A stretch of 64,000 nucleotides of DNA from Ascidia mentula (GCA_947561715.1 OX387205.1:997001-1061000); one strand, 5' to 3'; positions 1 to 12,439 are shown, counted from the first letter of the stretch. Notes: a model not told the origin generated them from the sequence alone. A program made the numbers and translations.

Positions 1-844
1 TTGACGAATTTCCAGTTATTTTCGTGTCGATTTGAAGTAGAGGAATTAATGAAATATCTTCACTCGCATTTGAGATTAACTGGTGGTGAAAGAACAATGG
101 GAAAAAGTGGACTAATCGGATTTCCAGTCAAAATCATTTGCTGCCAAAATAAATGCTCGCATTCTATCTCGTGTTGTCGGTTGTCAAATGCCTCAAGAAG
201 TTGTTGGCTGGCGGGTCAAGGTGAACTGTGACAAGGTCAAACCGACAAGATATCACACAAACATTTACACACATAAATCGGTGGATGATTGATTTTGCTA
301 AAAAAAATTGTGATAAAAAGAATCCTTAAAGATCTATGACACAAAGTTAAAGCGATAAGGTTGCGTTTAAATTTTGGGGCCACAAAAACTGTTTTAACTC
401 GTTTATACCTCATTGTATGGGATTTATTGCAAACTTTGTTTTTTTGTGGCAACTCAACGGTCGTAAAAGGTCGATAAGTTTTGAGAGACTTTTGTTTGTC
501 TCATTTTCGAAATGCCATTCCTCAGAGGTTATGAGTTAAGGCCGTTTCTCTGCACCAGTCCTAACTGCTTTCACGTCACGTTCAATGTCAAATCTCAAGT
601 ACTTTAAAACTTTAACTCGACGTCTGCCTTTGTCGCTCTCTGCTTATTATAGTCTTGCCGCAAATGTTCTATTGTCTGCCTCGAGATCCCGCAACAGCGT
701 AGGTCAGGCACTATGTCAAATGATGTTTTAAGTGTCTAAAATATCTTTGAGAGCATTTTTGTTTGGCTTAACATGCATAGAGTACAATGTTACAAAACTG
801 ACAAGAGATTTTTTTTCCACCAGCTGAAGTAGTTTCTTTCCTAA

Positions 845-1159
845 TTACCGTATTTCTTCGATTGTAAGCCGCGGCTTATAAAGTTTTTTAACCTACAGTT
901 TGTGCGGCTTACAATCGAGGGCGGCTTACATTATTTAATGACAAGCCGATATTTTGTCTGCGCTCTGTGTTTAAAGGAAATTTACCATCAACTCGCTCCA
1001 TCGTACCAATATGTTTTATCGCCCAATGTTGTCAGCGTATTTGACAATTTGAAATGACAGATTTGTTGACAATTATTGTTGTAGGGCACCTAAGTTTGCC
1101 TTTAACATTTACGTGCGGCTTACATTCGAGGGCGATTTATAATCGAGTAATTACGGTAA
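845..1159. mobile_element. MITE-like element with terminal inverted repeats
   Basis: The left end begins TTACCGTATTTCTTCGATTG and the right end, read on the other strand, begins TTACCGTAATTACTCGATTA, giving imperfect inverted termini of roughly 28 bp. The interior repeats a 'gcggcttacaatcgagggcggcttac' type phrase in both orientations. There is no coding capacity. A short inverted-repeat element without a transposase fits a non-autonomous DNA transposon. The target duplication is not clear (TA or TTAA-like possibilities), so the superfamily is left open. Confidence 0.7.
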
Positions 1160-2991
1160 CATGTTATGACTTTTTAAGGTTTTACTCAAATGTAAAATAT
1201 TTACATACAACACTATTAGTGCTCCATGTACCCGTTACACAGATCAGTGCGTAATCTTATGACGTCATTTAATGACCAGAAATGTGGGTGAAACGCCGTG
1301 GAACCGAAACAATTTCCCATTAGAAGTGGTTTGAGAAAGAGGCTAATTAAAAGCCACAGCCCGATTGTTATCTGATGCAGCCTTGTTTTAAGGCACTTAA
1401 CGCATACAATGTCACCTCCCTGCCCACTTTGCCGTGGTACCATAAACGGGTGCGGCCCCTCAAACAGGAAGGCACAATGACCTCATTCACTACATGTGGC
1501 ACCGGTGACAGGTGGCAACATGTCAAGTGCCACTAAGTAATCCGGGAGTGGCATGTGACCACACCAAAGGTGACACTCACCTGGTCACTTGCGCACTTTT
1601 CCACTCTTCCTATTAGGTTGCATTGGTGGTTGCTCTCTGAAGGCGGACATGTGACGCACTGGACCCCTGATGCAATAAAACACAATACTAACGGGTGTGC
1701 GTACAAAGCTGGGTTGGACACATAAAGGTAATACGCCATATATGGAGCGAAATGCCTATGATGCAAGCTTCATTTCTGTGTTGAGTTGGTGATTAAGTCT
1801 GTGATATTTGGTTTAAGAATGGTTGTATTCGCGGTCAGATGCCAACGTATTTTGCAGTTTAAAGTGGCGATTATTTGGGATAAGTCTTCCCATACACAAT
1901 AACTACCATAAGTTACGGAACTTCTTGATAATAGTTACTTTTTAGCCGCACGAAACTGAATATAACAACAGGAAGTGTAGAAAGAAACAATGACTTGTGG
2001 TGTAAAATTTGGCAATTTAATTGTAAGTTGTCTTTAATGGATTTTGTTAATTGCAATCTATGCAAGTTGGACATTGCCATCTCTAAGTGTGGCAAATTCA
2101 ACTCGTAAATTCAGTAAGCGACCACGCCCCTTGAGTAACTCTCTTGGAACTCACATATTCCCATGTATAGCCCCGCCCTTCGAAAACACACAGTTTGCAA
2201 ACCATATACAACCATATATGCTAAGTTATGCGGCACTCTATTCGACTGCAAACTGGCTCAGAGCATTGAACGGGCGATAATATCTTGAAGCAATGTCATG
2301 CAGCCGCGAACGAGCTTTTTTTTCAACTTTTCAGACCCCTTGGCTATAAATACGTTAGCTGAATCCATTACCGGTTTCCCATTGCTGTTGTATTATTTTC
2401 GCTTCCGCCTGATTTCAATTAAAGATACCCAGTTTATGTTGACAAGGGTTAAGTTTCATATCTGATTGTTTAAATCAACAACAAAAGCCAAATAGCCGAA
2501 TTTCGGGAGCTTCGTTTGCGGATGAAGTTGAAAGCAAAATAGACATTCAATAAGTACCTGACAGGTTTTTTATGAAAATGTGTTGTTTAGGTCCAAAAAA
2601 ATGCTTCTTTCTCAACAAAACCAATGAAACTTCTTTAACATTTAAATGTTAACATTGCTCATGTTTAGGCCCAAAGCTTTGTGGCAGATTGCATCCAATA
2701 AAATACACTATAGGAATGCATGGAAGCATGACGTATCAGGTAAACGACCTTGGAGGATTTAATCGGTTCGTGGTCTAAGGTTTGTTTGTATTCAAAATAA
2801 TCACTTCATACAAGACCATAATCCACTTGAATCTACATGTGTATGTGATCAGCTCTTACAGCGTTTACAATTTGTAGTTTAATGACTGCCAGCCTATGAA
2901 TCACAAACTGGACAAGTTCCAATTTTCAATAGGATCTAGTAGATCAAAACAGTAACCCTGTCTGTAGTTCACTAAAACTTGGCTCCACATT

Positions 2992-3135
2992 AATTCTCAA
3001 TATAACTGACCTTCTGGCACAAAATATACCGTAAAGTTTCAATGTTTCGTCTGCAATGCGGAAAGACCTTAATCAAACTGGTCCTGGTGAAATCAACGTT
3101 AATTTTGTGCCTAAAGGTCAGTTATATTGCGAATT
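2992..3135. mobile_element. Short foldback/MITE element, 144 bp
   Basis: The left arm starts AATTCTCAATATAACTGACC and the right arm, reverse-complemented, starts AATTCGCAATATAACTGACC. Pairing continues through a GGCACAAAAT block, so the arms are about 36 bp with a few mismatches. The interior on the minus strand contains a GTCT...AGACGAAAC hairpin like that of the dispersed repeat family at 10.7, 13.6 and 21.5 kb. There is no coding potential. Confidence 0.75.
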
Positions 3136-4009
3136 ACATTAGGCCAGGCAGCAACAGTAGCGCAGACATCTGAGTGTCAGTATTCATTAATTTTACTGTA
3201 TTTCGCTTTCCTTTATCATTATTGCATGTTAAAATTCCAACAAATCTTATAACCCACCTTTTGTGTTTTCGATGAGAGAAACGAACAAGCAGAGAGCGTA
3301 AACGATCTGTTTCAGCAAATAGTTGGATTGCATAAGATCAGTGGCTGCATATTCCATTGCAGAACACGATAAAAAGTAAAACACAAACACCCACACTATG
3401 ATAAATATTAAGTGCAGAATGGCAAACCCTGCCTTAAACAGACAAAAAAAATGTTCATTGTTAAATCTTTTCTCAATCCTTGTGCAATTATACTTGCAGC
3501 TTTGTTGAACTTGTGCCAGTTCTTACATTTGTTCATATTCACATTATTACTTCATAATCTTTTCTGCAACTTGTTAAGATACATTTTTCCTGAAATAACT
3601 GCCTTGACGTTAAAATTGCGCTACAGTTGCTTTCAGCTTTATTATCAGCGGTTCGCGCCGTTCTACATTCAGTCGAGAGGATCAGCGATTTAGCCATTGT
3701 TCCAGCAATTGTTGTGAAAGCGTCAGATCGCGTTAAAACCGAATAGCGCTGATGGCGATACGACGAAAAAGTAGAATCGACCTTCTTTCGTCGTTTTTCG
3801 CCTGGCTCAAAACCAAGAGAAAAGTTTAAGGTTTTTCCGAGAACCGGTTGTTCCACTTTCCCACTTTTTTACCAGCAAAAAGTTATCTACTGCCCCGATA
3901 AACCGGTGGCGCCTCCCGGCCTCGCAATAGACATGTTGCCTTGTTTCGCGGTCGAGTAATATAGGGAGAAAATGCGTTGAGACAACAGTCAGTGACGTCA
4001 CATACACGA

Positions 4010-4132
4010 TATCGATAATACCCGAATATATCGCGGCCGCGGCATTGATAACACCTGAATATATTGCGATTTTGATACTTATATCGTCAAAGTGTACAGT
4101 CGATACGATAATACCTGATATATCGCGGTGCA
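4010..4132 (+). repeat. Degenerate short repeat, three copies
   Basis: A phrase close to GATAATACCTGAATATATCG occurs three times, at about 4013, 4048 and 4108, with variable spacing of about 36 and 60 bp. The copies are imperfect. No gene overlaps it. Confidence 0.55.
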
Positions 4133-5506
4133 GGACACCGACATCTTTCTCTTTGCTCATTTTTTGTTGACAATATTGGAGCAAACTAAGCTTTGGGGAT
4201 TTGTCAAACCACTTTTAATCACTCAGTTTCACGAAACAATGATTTTCAACATGGCTACTTTTTCTTTCCGCTGCATTTGTCATTTGTAAACTTCGAAACT
4301 TATTCGATGAATGTTTTCGCCCCAAGGCAAGTCCTATCCTTATTCCGTTCCACTGTGGTTCGATATTCAAAATTTATAACACCTACTTTGCATATAACGT
4401 ACAGTAATTCCATGTAATAAGTGGGGTATAACATGTAATGAGTATATGGTGTTGTAATAGCAACATATTGACTAGGATGTCATGGTAGAAGTTACGCCCC
4501 CTGTGGTCCGGACCTAATTGCCTGAGACTGTATGAAAACCTGGTGATTGACCTCCTATTGCTTTAACCAATGTGACAAAATCGCCCCTATACATTACATA
4601 CATGTAGGTTTATGGTTGTCTGACTTCATTAAATCATAAAATTATGTCGCTACCAAATACACTTCAAAACGAAAATTTTGAATCTCTTATCATTCAATTT
4701 TCCCGCCTTTTTGTCAGTCACAACTAAGCGGTGCACATTAATGCTCATATGCCCCAAAATACGTGTGCTGGTCTAAGAACTTAGAACAGTTACGTCGACG
4801 ATCGTTTAAGGAATTTGATGCAATGTTTTAACTAAGAAATGAGTTGTTGGCGTAAGGATAGTGTATAAGTGTAACTACTAAACAGCACAATAACCTGCAA
4901 CACTTCTCCAACCTCTTTACCTCTAAATTAAAAATTTAATCATGGGTATTTTATTATGTTCAGCAGTTAATCGCATTCAAATAAAACTCACGCCACTTTG
5001 TAATCTAATTGTCTTGCGGTAGAATTTCTATTTTGATGCACGGACTCGAATGGGAGTTTTTGTTACGCTGTTTTCCTGAAGCCAAACTTCGTTTTATTCA
5101 CAGCAGTGATTGTAATTTCGAAACAATTCTCAATTTTACCAAAAATCAAGTGCGTTGGTCAAAACAGGATGGTTAACTTCAGTGTTTGACTGTAGTTTCC
5201 ATTAACAAGTCACTTTGCCTCTACAAAATTTGTTTAAAGATAAGTCAACAGATGAGAAAATAGCATTGTAAACATATAAATTGTTGTTTTTAGGGGGATG
5301 AAAATACAGAAACAACAAAACAGGTTACTCGGGAAAAATGAAAAAGATATGTTTAAATTTTGTTGAAGCAAGTGTAAATTTCTATAATGTTGAAAGCAAA
5401 CATTTTATGTTCAAAGAAAAAACGATATTGCACAAACTAAAAACCGCTAAAACAATCCAGGTTGTAACACAGTGCGAATCCTTTCAGCAAGATGAAATAC
5501 GTCATA

Positions 5507-8500
5507 TTACACAGACTTCCTAATCCCCTCTTCTCCAATAACTTTGATTTGCGCATCTCGCAGTAAAGTACTCATCTCGTCGTAGTTGGGTTGATGGAGG
5601 GATAAGGTATCGGTATATTCTAATTGCTTTTCACGAAGATAGTCGCCGAACTTCACCTAGAAGTAAAATATTATCAAGTCATACCCGCATAATGACGACG
5701 ACGAGAAAATGCAGCCAACATCATTATATTAAACGACTTTAGGAGCAGGTTTAGAACTTACGATTCGTTGAAGTTGATGTACTTGACGTGCAACAAGTGG
5801 CATATTTAGTATGCGTATCATCGGCAATTATGTTTTGTGTGGAAATATGGACAAACCACGCGTCAGTAACATTTTTATTTAGCACATAGTGACTTCTTTT
5901 AGCCGCCCAAGAGGTTCAGATATTGACATTATATAATTCTCCTACCTCGCCCCAAGACAATTTCTTACAATGGTGACCGACATTTTCGTTTAACCTGATC
6001 CGACTAACCCACGGTTTCATGTTATCCGCGTCATATTCATCGACACACCTGAATAAAATTGGAAAAGTTTGACCAGATGTCCAAAAAGAGCAATGATCGT
6101 CATATGAAAGGTGTAGAGTTCCAACTGCACACACGACTTTAAGTCGGTTTCCTATTTATGTAAGTGAGTCATCCAATAAGTTCAGTGTTTTTTGTGGCCT
6201 GTCTGGCAAACTAAGTTTCATCATTCATTTTTTTCAAAAGTTTTTAAAGTAGTTGACATAATTCAGTCAATCAGCAAAGTAGTATAACCTGGAAAACCCC
6301 AACAAACCTTGTCATCGTTTCATCGAGGAGTTTTTGAAAGTTCGTAACTTCCCGGTCCATCCTCTCTCTCCCAAATGTTTCAATCTAAAAACAAGCATTA
6401 GGGTTGGAAAGGTAAAAATATTAACATCAGATGTGTACGGGTATTGTAACGTTTACTTAGCACCAGTGGTGGATTCAGACATTTTTTTCAGTGGGGCAAA
6501 AAAGTTTAGAAATATATACCCGAACGTATCAAACTTCAAAGCACTGCGGCGAAACAAATAAATAATGTAAAAATAAACGGTTTTGCTAGAACAGAACTGC
6601 TTAAAAACTACACGGCGTACAGTATAAAAAGTTTTTTCAGTATTTTGGCGACGTCTTGTGTAAATGTTGCACTGGGACGGGTAGGTCACATAAAGTTACA
6701 ACCGATGGTGCCAAATATCGAAACGTAAACACCAGCGTTGTTAATGAAGTTACCAGAACCACGAAACAAGGTTCAATAAGAAACAATTGCAATGCTTACT
6801 TTCTTATCCAATTTGTGCGCGAAGTATTTGTACAATTTAGCGTCCAGTGAATTCCATTCGCGAATCTTTTGTTTCTCTTCGTCGGTGGTTTTTCTTTTCG
6901 CCGCTGGTTGGCGCACTTTTAACCGGATGTAAACGATATCGTCGTATGAATTCATGCAAAGAAGTTCTAGAATTATGTAAAACAGCTCAAACAGAAGTAG
7001 AACAAGAATTAACAGACTTCTATCTTTGGGCGTAAAACTGCGTCGTTAGTTTTGCTCGAGCATTGGTAAATGAAATGTATTCAAATTCTTTTGAACCAAG
7101 CAAAGTGATCACACATTCGATAGCCTTCTGCGGGACAATCTTCAAGCTTACTCACCTTTAAGTAAAATGAGAGATTCGTCGATCTTTTCTGTAATAAGTA
7201 CGAGATCAAACCACTCATCCATTTTACGCACAGCATATTTGGCGTACGTGGAATCTGTCCGCTCCTGGTCGAAACCTGGGTCAAATATTGATTATTAAAC
7301 TCGTGTGAAAAAAAAACATTTTTTTTCTGTGTAAATTTGTAAGCATCAACCAAGCCTTAAACACATCATCAGTTTCTGACTGCCAATTCAAATAGAATTC
7401 TGCTCCGTCTGTATACTTAATTATGTTTCGCCTCAAAAGGCTTGGTCACTTTCTGAAACTTACAGAATGTAAAACAGAAACGCAAAAGTCGATATACTGT
7501 GTAATGAATCCTAGCAGCTTTACACAAAAACTGTTAATACGGTTATTGGTCAACAGCCTGTCAGGGTATAGCTTGGTTCAAGCAAATAGACCTATTATAT
7601 TTCTCAAATGTCGTATTATACAACGAAATTTCGATGTTGCTATGGTGACTTGGTTGTGTTGCTACGTATGAAAATACACAGGGGCTAAAACTGCGATTTC
7701 CTAGAACCTGTATAACCTTTTTTTAACACGTGATTATATTCTACGCATACCGAGGTCGAACGCCATGTAGTTTTTTGCCCGGAAGTACCAAGGTGTTGAT
7801 GTGTTGTAATAATGCTGAGGACGTTCCAAGAACTTGCCAAGCAGTCTGGGGTTTGTGAGGTCATCGAACCACGCTGAGTATGGCCAATCCCGGAAGAAAG
7901 CGAAACCAGACTCGAAACATTCACTGGGATCGCGTAATATTGTGATTGTGGCAGTGTTTGATGGCATAATTTTCTTCACACGATGTTGGTTGTATCTAAG
8001 CAACAAAACAAATTAGAGAACTGTTTAAATTTATTGGTGAGAGCTGAAGTATTGACGTATTACAACCTAATTTTGGAATGCTTTATAGAGGCAGAAAATA
8101 AAGTTTACGTAAATACAATGCAACTTTCGTTTCAGAAAATGTAAGAGTTTAATATCAGACTTGATTTACCTCATATGGTGGCAAAGCACTTCATATCTTT
8201 TTACTTTGGGGGTGACAATAGCCGGGTCAAACACTGCCGGGTAACCCCCTAACTCCCATCTTCGATCTGGAGGTAAACCGACCACTAAGCGTCGCTTTTC
8301 AGCGTAACGTAATATGATGTTTGTGATTGTTGTACTTGCTATAAAAAAACACGTTTTGAGAAGTTGTCATAAACATTTATTAATTGTATTATTTATAATT
8401 ATGTGGAATAAAACGGTTTTGTTTCGATCGATAGGGTTTCAATATACACAAAACGGCAATACACACGACCTTTGCGTTTTAAGGATGGATAAACCGCATT

Positions 8501-9128
8501 ATGCTTAAGGCGTAAGTTTGATGCATGCTTGACGAACCTGTTTTGTGAGTCTTTACAAACACCAGCCCTGCAGGTTTGTTTAAACAAGTTGGTTTTTCCT
8601 GTTCCGCAATCACATGGGACTTGTTTCTATGTTTTGGAAGCTTTTGACTTTGATGCTGCTGCGGTTTGCCTGATAAGGAGAAAGTTATTACGGTAAAAAA
8701 TTCAACAAAAGTATAAAAAATATGTTCCAGATTGTAACAAATCCATGTCTGGCACAACAGTACCGCAAATCCCACATTTCACACGATATAAAGGACTATT
8801 GTAAACAATTTTAAGTTTCACAGTAAAACATGTCACAATACCAAGAAGCAAGTAATTTAAAGCACTGGTTACCTTTATTATTGACTGCGTGTTCATGAGC
8901 CAGAAACAGCATGTGCTTTTCTTGCTTTACATTTTCCAACTTTCTTTTGCTGTCTACATTGCCCTGCAAAGCAATTTCCAATTTTGCCAAGAAGCTACGA
9001 ATATCGTTGAACAATAAATATATCCATACCTGATATATATGCAGCAAACATAACACTGACAGTAATAGCGTAAAAGTTCTGATAATTCCCGAAACGCGAC
9101 TGAAGCTTCTTCGCCAACGTTTGGCCAT
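5507..9128 (-). CDS. Galactose-3-O-sulfotransferase (Gal3ST family), ten coding exons
   Basis: Transfers sulfate from PAPS to the 3-OH of galactose on glycolipids or glycans in the Golgi lumen (family knowledge). Exons on the minus strand: 9128-9030, 8963-8873, 8669-8538, 8338-8170, 7995-7751, 7275-7156, 6966-6800, 6384-6308, 6048-5946, 5656-5507. Every junction has GT/AG and keeps phase, giving about 450 residues, the usual family length. Residues 14-31 form a hydrophobic type II anchor after a basic stretch (AKRWRR). The PAPS 5'-phosphosulfate loop KTHKTAS is made across the exon 3/4 junction near residue 104. The 3'-phosphate motif RDPSECFESGF lies near 185-195. Later blocks WFDLVLITEKIDESLILLK and REWNSLDAKLYKYF are typical of the family. 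The start at 9128 is preferred, but an in-frame Met at 9182 would add 18 residues. Which GAL3ST paralogue it matches was not decided. Confidence 0.9.
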
Positions 9129-9635
9129 TTCTGATGCCAATGGCAAGGTACAGTCGAAACACAAATAAAATGGGAACATCATTATTGGTCAAACTGCCCC
9201 AGGCGATACGAACCGTTTTAGAATATTTGCTACTAAACTCTGTCCATTAAGTCAAACTGAAAAGATGATTCCATGCTACTTCAATTAAAACACAAACACA
9301 AAAATTTACTTCTTAAGCTGGTTTCATGCAAATCTGAAAGTAAAGTTGACTGTATTTTGTTGTATTATTTCTATGGTTTCGCACGTGCGTATGTCCAAGA
9401 AAAGCGTAACCACTTCGTATCAACTTTACAAAGCATTTGCTTCAACATTCAAGGTATGCAAACTGTTTATTGGTACATTACATCAATGTTTATTGGTACA
9501 TTACACAATAATATGGTTAATATGAAATTTGCGTAAGTGTTACAATAAAACATAACAATTTGTATCTTGAAGACAAAACAAACGTTTGTAGGGACAAGTG
9601 CAATTTTTTAGTATTTTTTGATATATTTTTTCGCT
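9129..9635. promoter_or_regulatory. Shared upstream region of a head-to-head gene pair
   Basis: About 507 bp separate the start codons of the minus-strand sulfotransferase (9128) and the plus-strand 5'-nucleotidase (9636), so both promoters must lie here or overlap. The region is AT-rich. It contains a direct duplication of a 20-bp phrase TGTTTATTGGTACATTACA at about 9467 and 9487. A pyrimidine-rich stretch ending in AG (TTTTTTAG, 9604-9611) sits about 25 bp before the nucleotidase ATG and could be a trans-splice acceptor if the host uses a spliced leader. No TATA box was assigned. Confidence 0.55.
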
Positions 9636-11950
9636 ATGTTTTTACTTGCAATCAATCTAAAACAACAACATATTTCACAGCTCTTGAAATACAGTCCAAA
9701 GACTAAAGCACATCATTTATCAAGATCAATGGATGTTTTATCGGCAAGCAGAAATGTCCACATGAAAGATGAGAAAGCAGTTTGCAGAAAAATCAAAGCC
9801 TTAATTGAAGGGGGTTCAAAGTCACTTCAGGTTAGGATTAGTCACCATAAACTTTATGGTTGACATTTTCAAAATATTTTCTTTTGCAAAATAAAAAAAA
9901 GTTGTTGCATAACTTGTGTGATCAATTTGTTATCCATTGACAGTGGCCGTAATAGCCCAAATGTATTTTGTGTTTCAGGTTATCAGTGATTTTGATCGAA
10001 CTCTAAGTCGACATTCTTACAATGGTAAAATATGCCCAAGTTGCCATGGTTAGTTCAAAGCAATTATTACGACTCTTTTCTTTTTACTATAATGTTAATC
10101 TACAGAACTTGCATATGGGTTTATGATACTGCATGCAAGTGTATGACCGTTGAGAAAATATTCATTACGAAAACACTGTGACAAAAAAATGTTGTAAAGC
10201 AAGCTGAACTTTGACTATAAATAGGGGGATTCTATATGAGTTAGAAATATACATAACAAGAATTGTTCATTCTGTATGTATATTGTATATACAGTACCTA
10301 AAACTATTCAATTTTCTGTGCAGGTATACTGGAGTCAGCTGTGGTTATGCCAGAAAGTTCTAAGCTTGCCTTGCACAAATTAAAAAATAAATATTACGCC
10401 ATTGAAATTGACCACACCATGACCAATGAAGAAAAGAAACCATACATGATTGAATGGTGATGGTAATGTGCAAGTTATTTCCTTGGTTTCAGAACGTCAG
10501 TTTCATGTTTTGTTGTCGTTTCCAGGTGGGAAAAGGCCCATGTACTGATGTGTGAAGCTAATATTGAAAAAGATCACATTGCGCAGGCTGTCCAGGAATC
10601 TGCTGTCAGATTAAAGTAAGTGCTTACACTTTGCATCACATATAGCTGCCTTTAAATTTGACATTCGGCAAACATTTTAATCAAGCAGAATTGCTCTTCT
10701 GGCACTTAAGTTTCTAAAGTTTTATTTGAAAACCGACGTTTCATCTGCCATCCGGCAAGACTTCCTCAGGGTTATGTCAACAATAATGCATTAAGCGCAT
10801 AAACACTAAAAACGCAAGAAAAACAAAAGAGAAAGAGGAATGGATAACATTGGTACCACTTGTTTCGTCACATTTTAATCGTTTCTACAAACATTTAACT
10901 TATTTTTTATGTATTTACTTTGTAACGTGTTTTTCAATGTAGGGACAACTGCCATGAGATGTTCCATCTCCTCAATGAACATTCCATCCCCTTGCTTATA
11001 TTCTCCGCTGGGGTTGGGGATATCTTGCAGGAAGTTATTACACAAAAATCTACTTTTTATCCCAACATGAAAATTGTTGCCAACTTTATTGACTTTAATG
11101 AGAAAGTGAGTTACAAAATATCTGTCTATGCTTTAATAAAAACTGTGCTCTTATATCTAATATTTCTATTATATGAGCTAATAACAGCAGCAATGTAACT
11201 GTCACTAGCATGTTTTAAATTAAAAATGAGTGTGCAGAAAACCTGGCAAATGTTTTAAAAGTAGTGATTAATATACTAAGTGTCAGGAAGCATTAGTCAG
11301 GTAAATTCCAGCCCTCCGTAATATTTAAAATATTTCATTGCTGCCAACAGGGTCACATGGTTGGATTTAAAGGAGATCTCATCCACGTTTTCAACAAGAA
11401 TGAGGGATCACTTTGTCACTCTCAATATTTCAAAAATATCTGTCACCGCCACAATATTCTGTTGCTCGGTGATTCAATGGGAGACCTGCACATGGCTGAT
11501 GGGGTTGAAGATGTTTCCACTTGCCTTAAAATTGGGTATTTAAATGAGAAGGTGAGACATCCTTGTACACTTTGGTACAATGAATAATAACTAAAAAGAA
11601 AAATATGTTAAACGTAGCGTGACAACGCAATACTAATGTGGATGAAAATATTAATTACTGTTTCCAAGGATAGACATTCTTAATATGAATATCACAACTC
11701 CCAATATACTCATTAACGCTATTCGTGTAGTTGGTTAATGTGATGTTTTGGCCATGAAAGCAAAACAAATTATCCTCAACGCCTTAACTACCCTAGACAT
11801 ACATGCCTCGCTACAAACAAGTTGTCCATTTGTTACCAGGTTGATGTACTTCTTGACAGTTACATGGATGCTTGGGACATTGTCCTCACTGAGGACCAGA
11901 CGATGGATGTTACAAGTGTCATTTTATCTCTTATACTGGGACAAAATTAA
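9636..11950 (+). CDS. NT5C3: Cytosolic 5'-nucleotidase III (HAD family), seven coding exons
   Basis: Dephosphorylates pyrimidine nucleoside monophosphates (family knowledge). Exons: 9636-9830, 9979-10048, 10324-10456, 10526-10615, 10943-11105, 11351-11551, 11840-11950. All have GT/AG borders and matching phases, giving 320 residues, close to vertebrate NT5C3 length. HAD motif I is [12 protein letters not shown] at residues 67-78, with the DxDxT nucleophile arrangement. Motif II is [13 protein letters not shown]. The [12 protein letters not shown] block follows, and motif III/IV is [14 protein letters not shown]. The C-terminus [16 protein letters not shown] aligns with the family's end. The first 31 residues (MFLLAINLK...) are divergent and could be replaced by a later start at Met 9729 (MDVLSASRN). 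Whether it matches NT5C3A or NT5C3B was not decided. Confidence 0.93.
10676..10800 (-). repeat. Dispersed repeat with GAGGAAG...GAAACG hairpin (intron 4 of NT5C3)
   Basis: Read on the minus strand, this insert holds CTGAGGAAGTCTTGCCGGAT followed by GGCAGATGAAACG. It is related to the plus-strand copies near 13.58 and 21.49 kb. It also carries a TGCCAGAAGAGCA-like block seen after the hairpin in the other copies. It lies wholly inside an intron. The hairpin has changed by paired substitutions relative to the other copies (TTGCC/GGCA here, TTGTT/AACA there). Confidence 0.65.
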
Positions 11951-12101
11951 GGTGTTTGTAATGAAATGTTTGTTGTGATTTTGTTCTTGGTTAAAGGTGA
12001 AAATGTTAAATGCTGCTACAAAAAAAACTGCTTTGTCGTGTTACTGCAAGTTCTGTCTTGTTTGTTGGTCGAGTGCAAACCATGTTTTTTAAGAATTGTA
12101 A

Positions 12102-12131
12102 TAAAAGCGTCAAACTTGTACATTCAATAAA
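12102..12131 (+). terminator. Polyadenylation signals of the 5'-nucleotidase gene
   Basis: Two AATAAA hexamers (12102-12107 and 12126-12131) lie about 150-180 bp after the TAA stop at 11948-11950. These are the expected position and strand for 3'-end formation. Confidence 0.6.
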
Positions 12132-12439
12132 CTGAAGACCGCATATTAGAATTGTATAAAAGTGGATAAGCACGTCATGAGACCACTCATCACAATCGTC
12201 TAGTTGTCTGATTTTACACCGGGCGTGAGTGTCTGACTGTATACAGTAAAGTGCGATTTTTTTTTAATTTGCGGCCTCCAGCGTGAGCTCGCACTGCACA
12301 AATAAATGTACAACCAATGACTAAATACAGTATAAATGGATACCTCCCCCTATGCACAAGCGATCGTTGAAAATACGTAGACGCATAACAGCAACTTTGA
12401 AAAAAAGAAAGAAAGAAGAGTTGGAAGCAGGCAATGTAA

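Larger units (their letters stand above)
1..5506. other. Intergenic region, no gene supported
   Basis: AT-rich sequence with only short open frames that lack splice context, domains or recognisable composition. It holds the two foldback elements and the short degenerate repeat listed separately. It lies downstream of the sulfotransferase gene, whose stop codon is at 5507-5509 on the minus strand, so part of 4900-5506 is probably its 3' untranslated region. No convincing AATAAA was placed close to the stop. Confidence 0.6.

Noticed and set aside
1..231. Partial gene entering from the left edge
   Set aside because: The frame is short, rich in Cys/Ser without pattern, and has no splice or domain support.
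8480..8537. Read-through extension of sulfotransferase exon 3
   Set aside because: Splicing at ACAG|GTTCGT restores the family sequence (KTHKTAS...TNIILRYAEK). The read-through loses it and stops.
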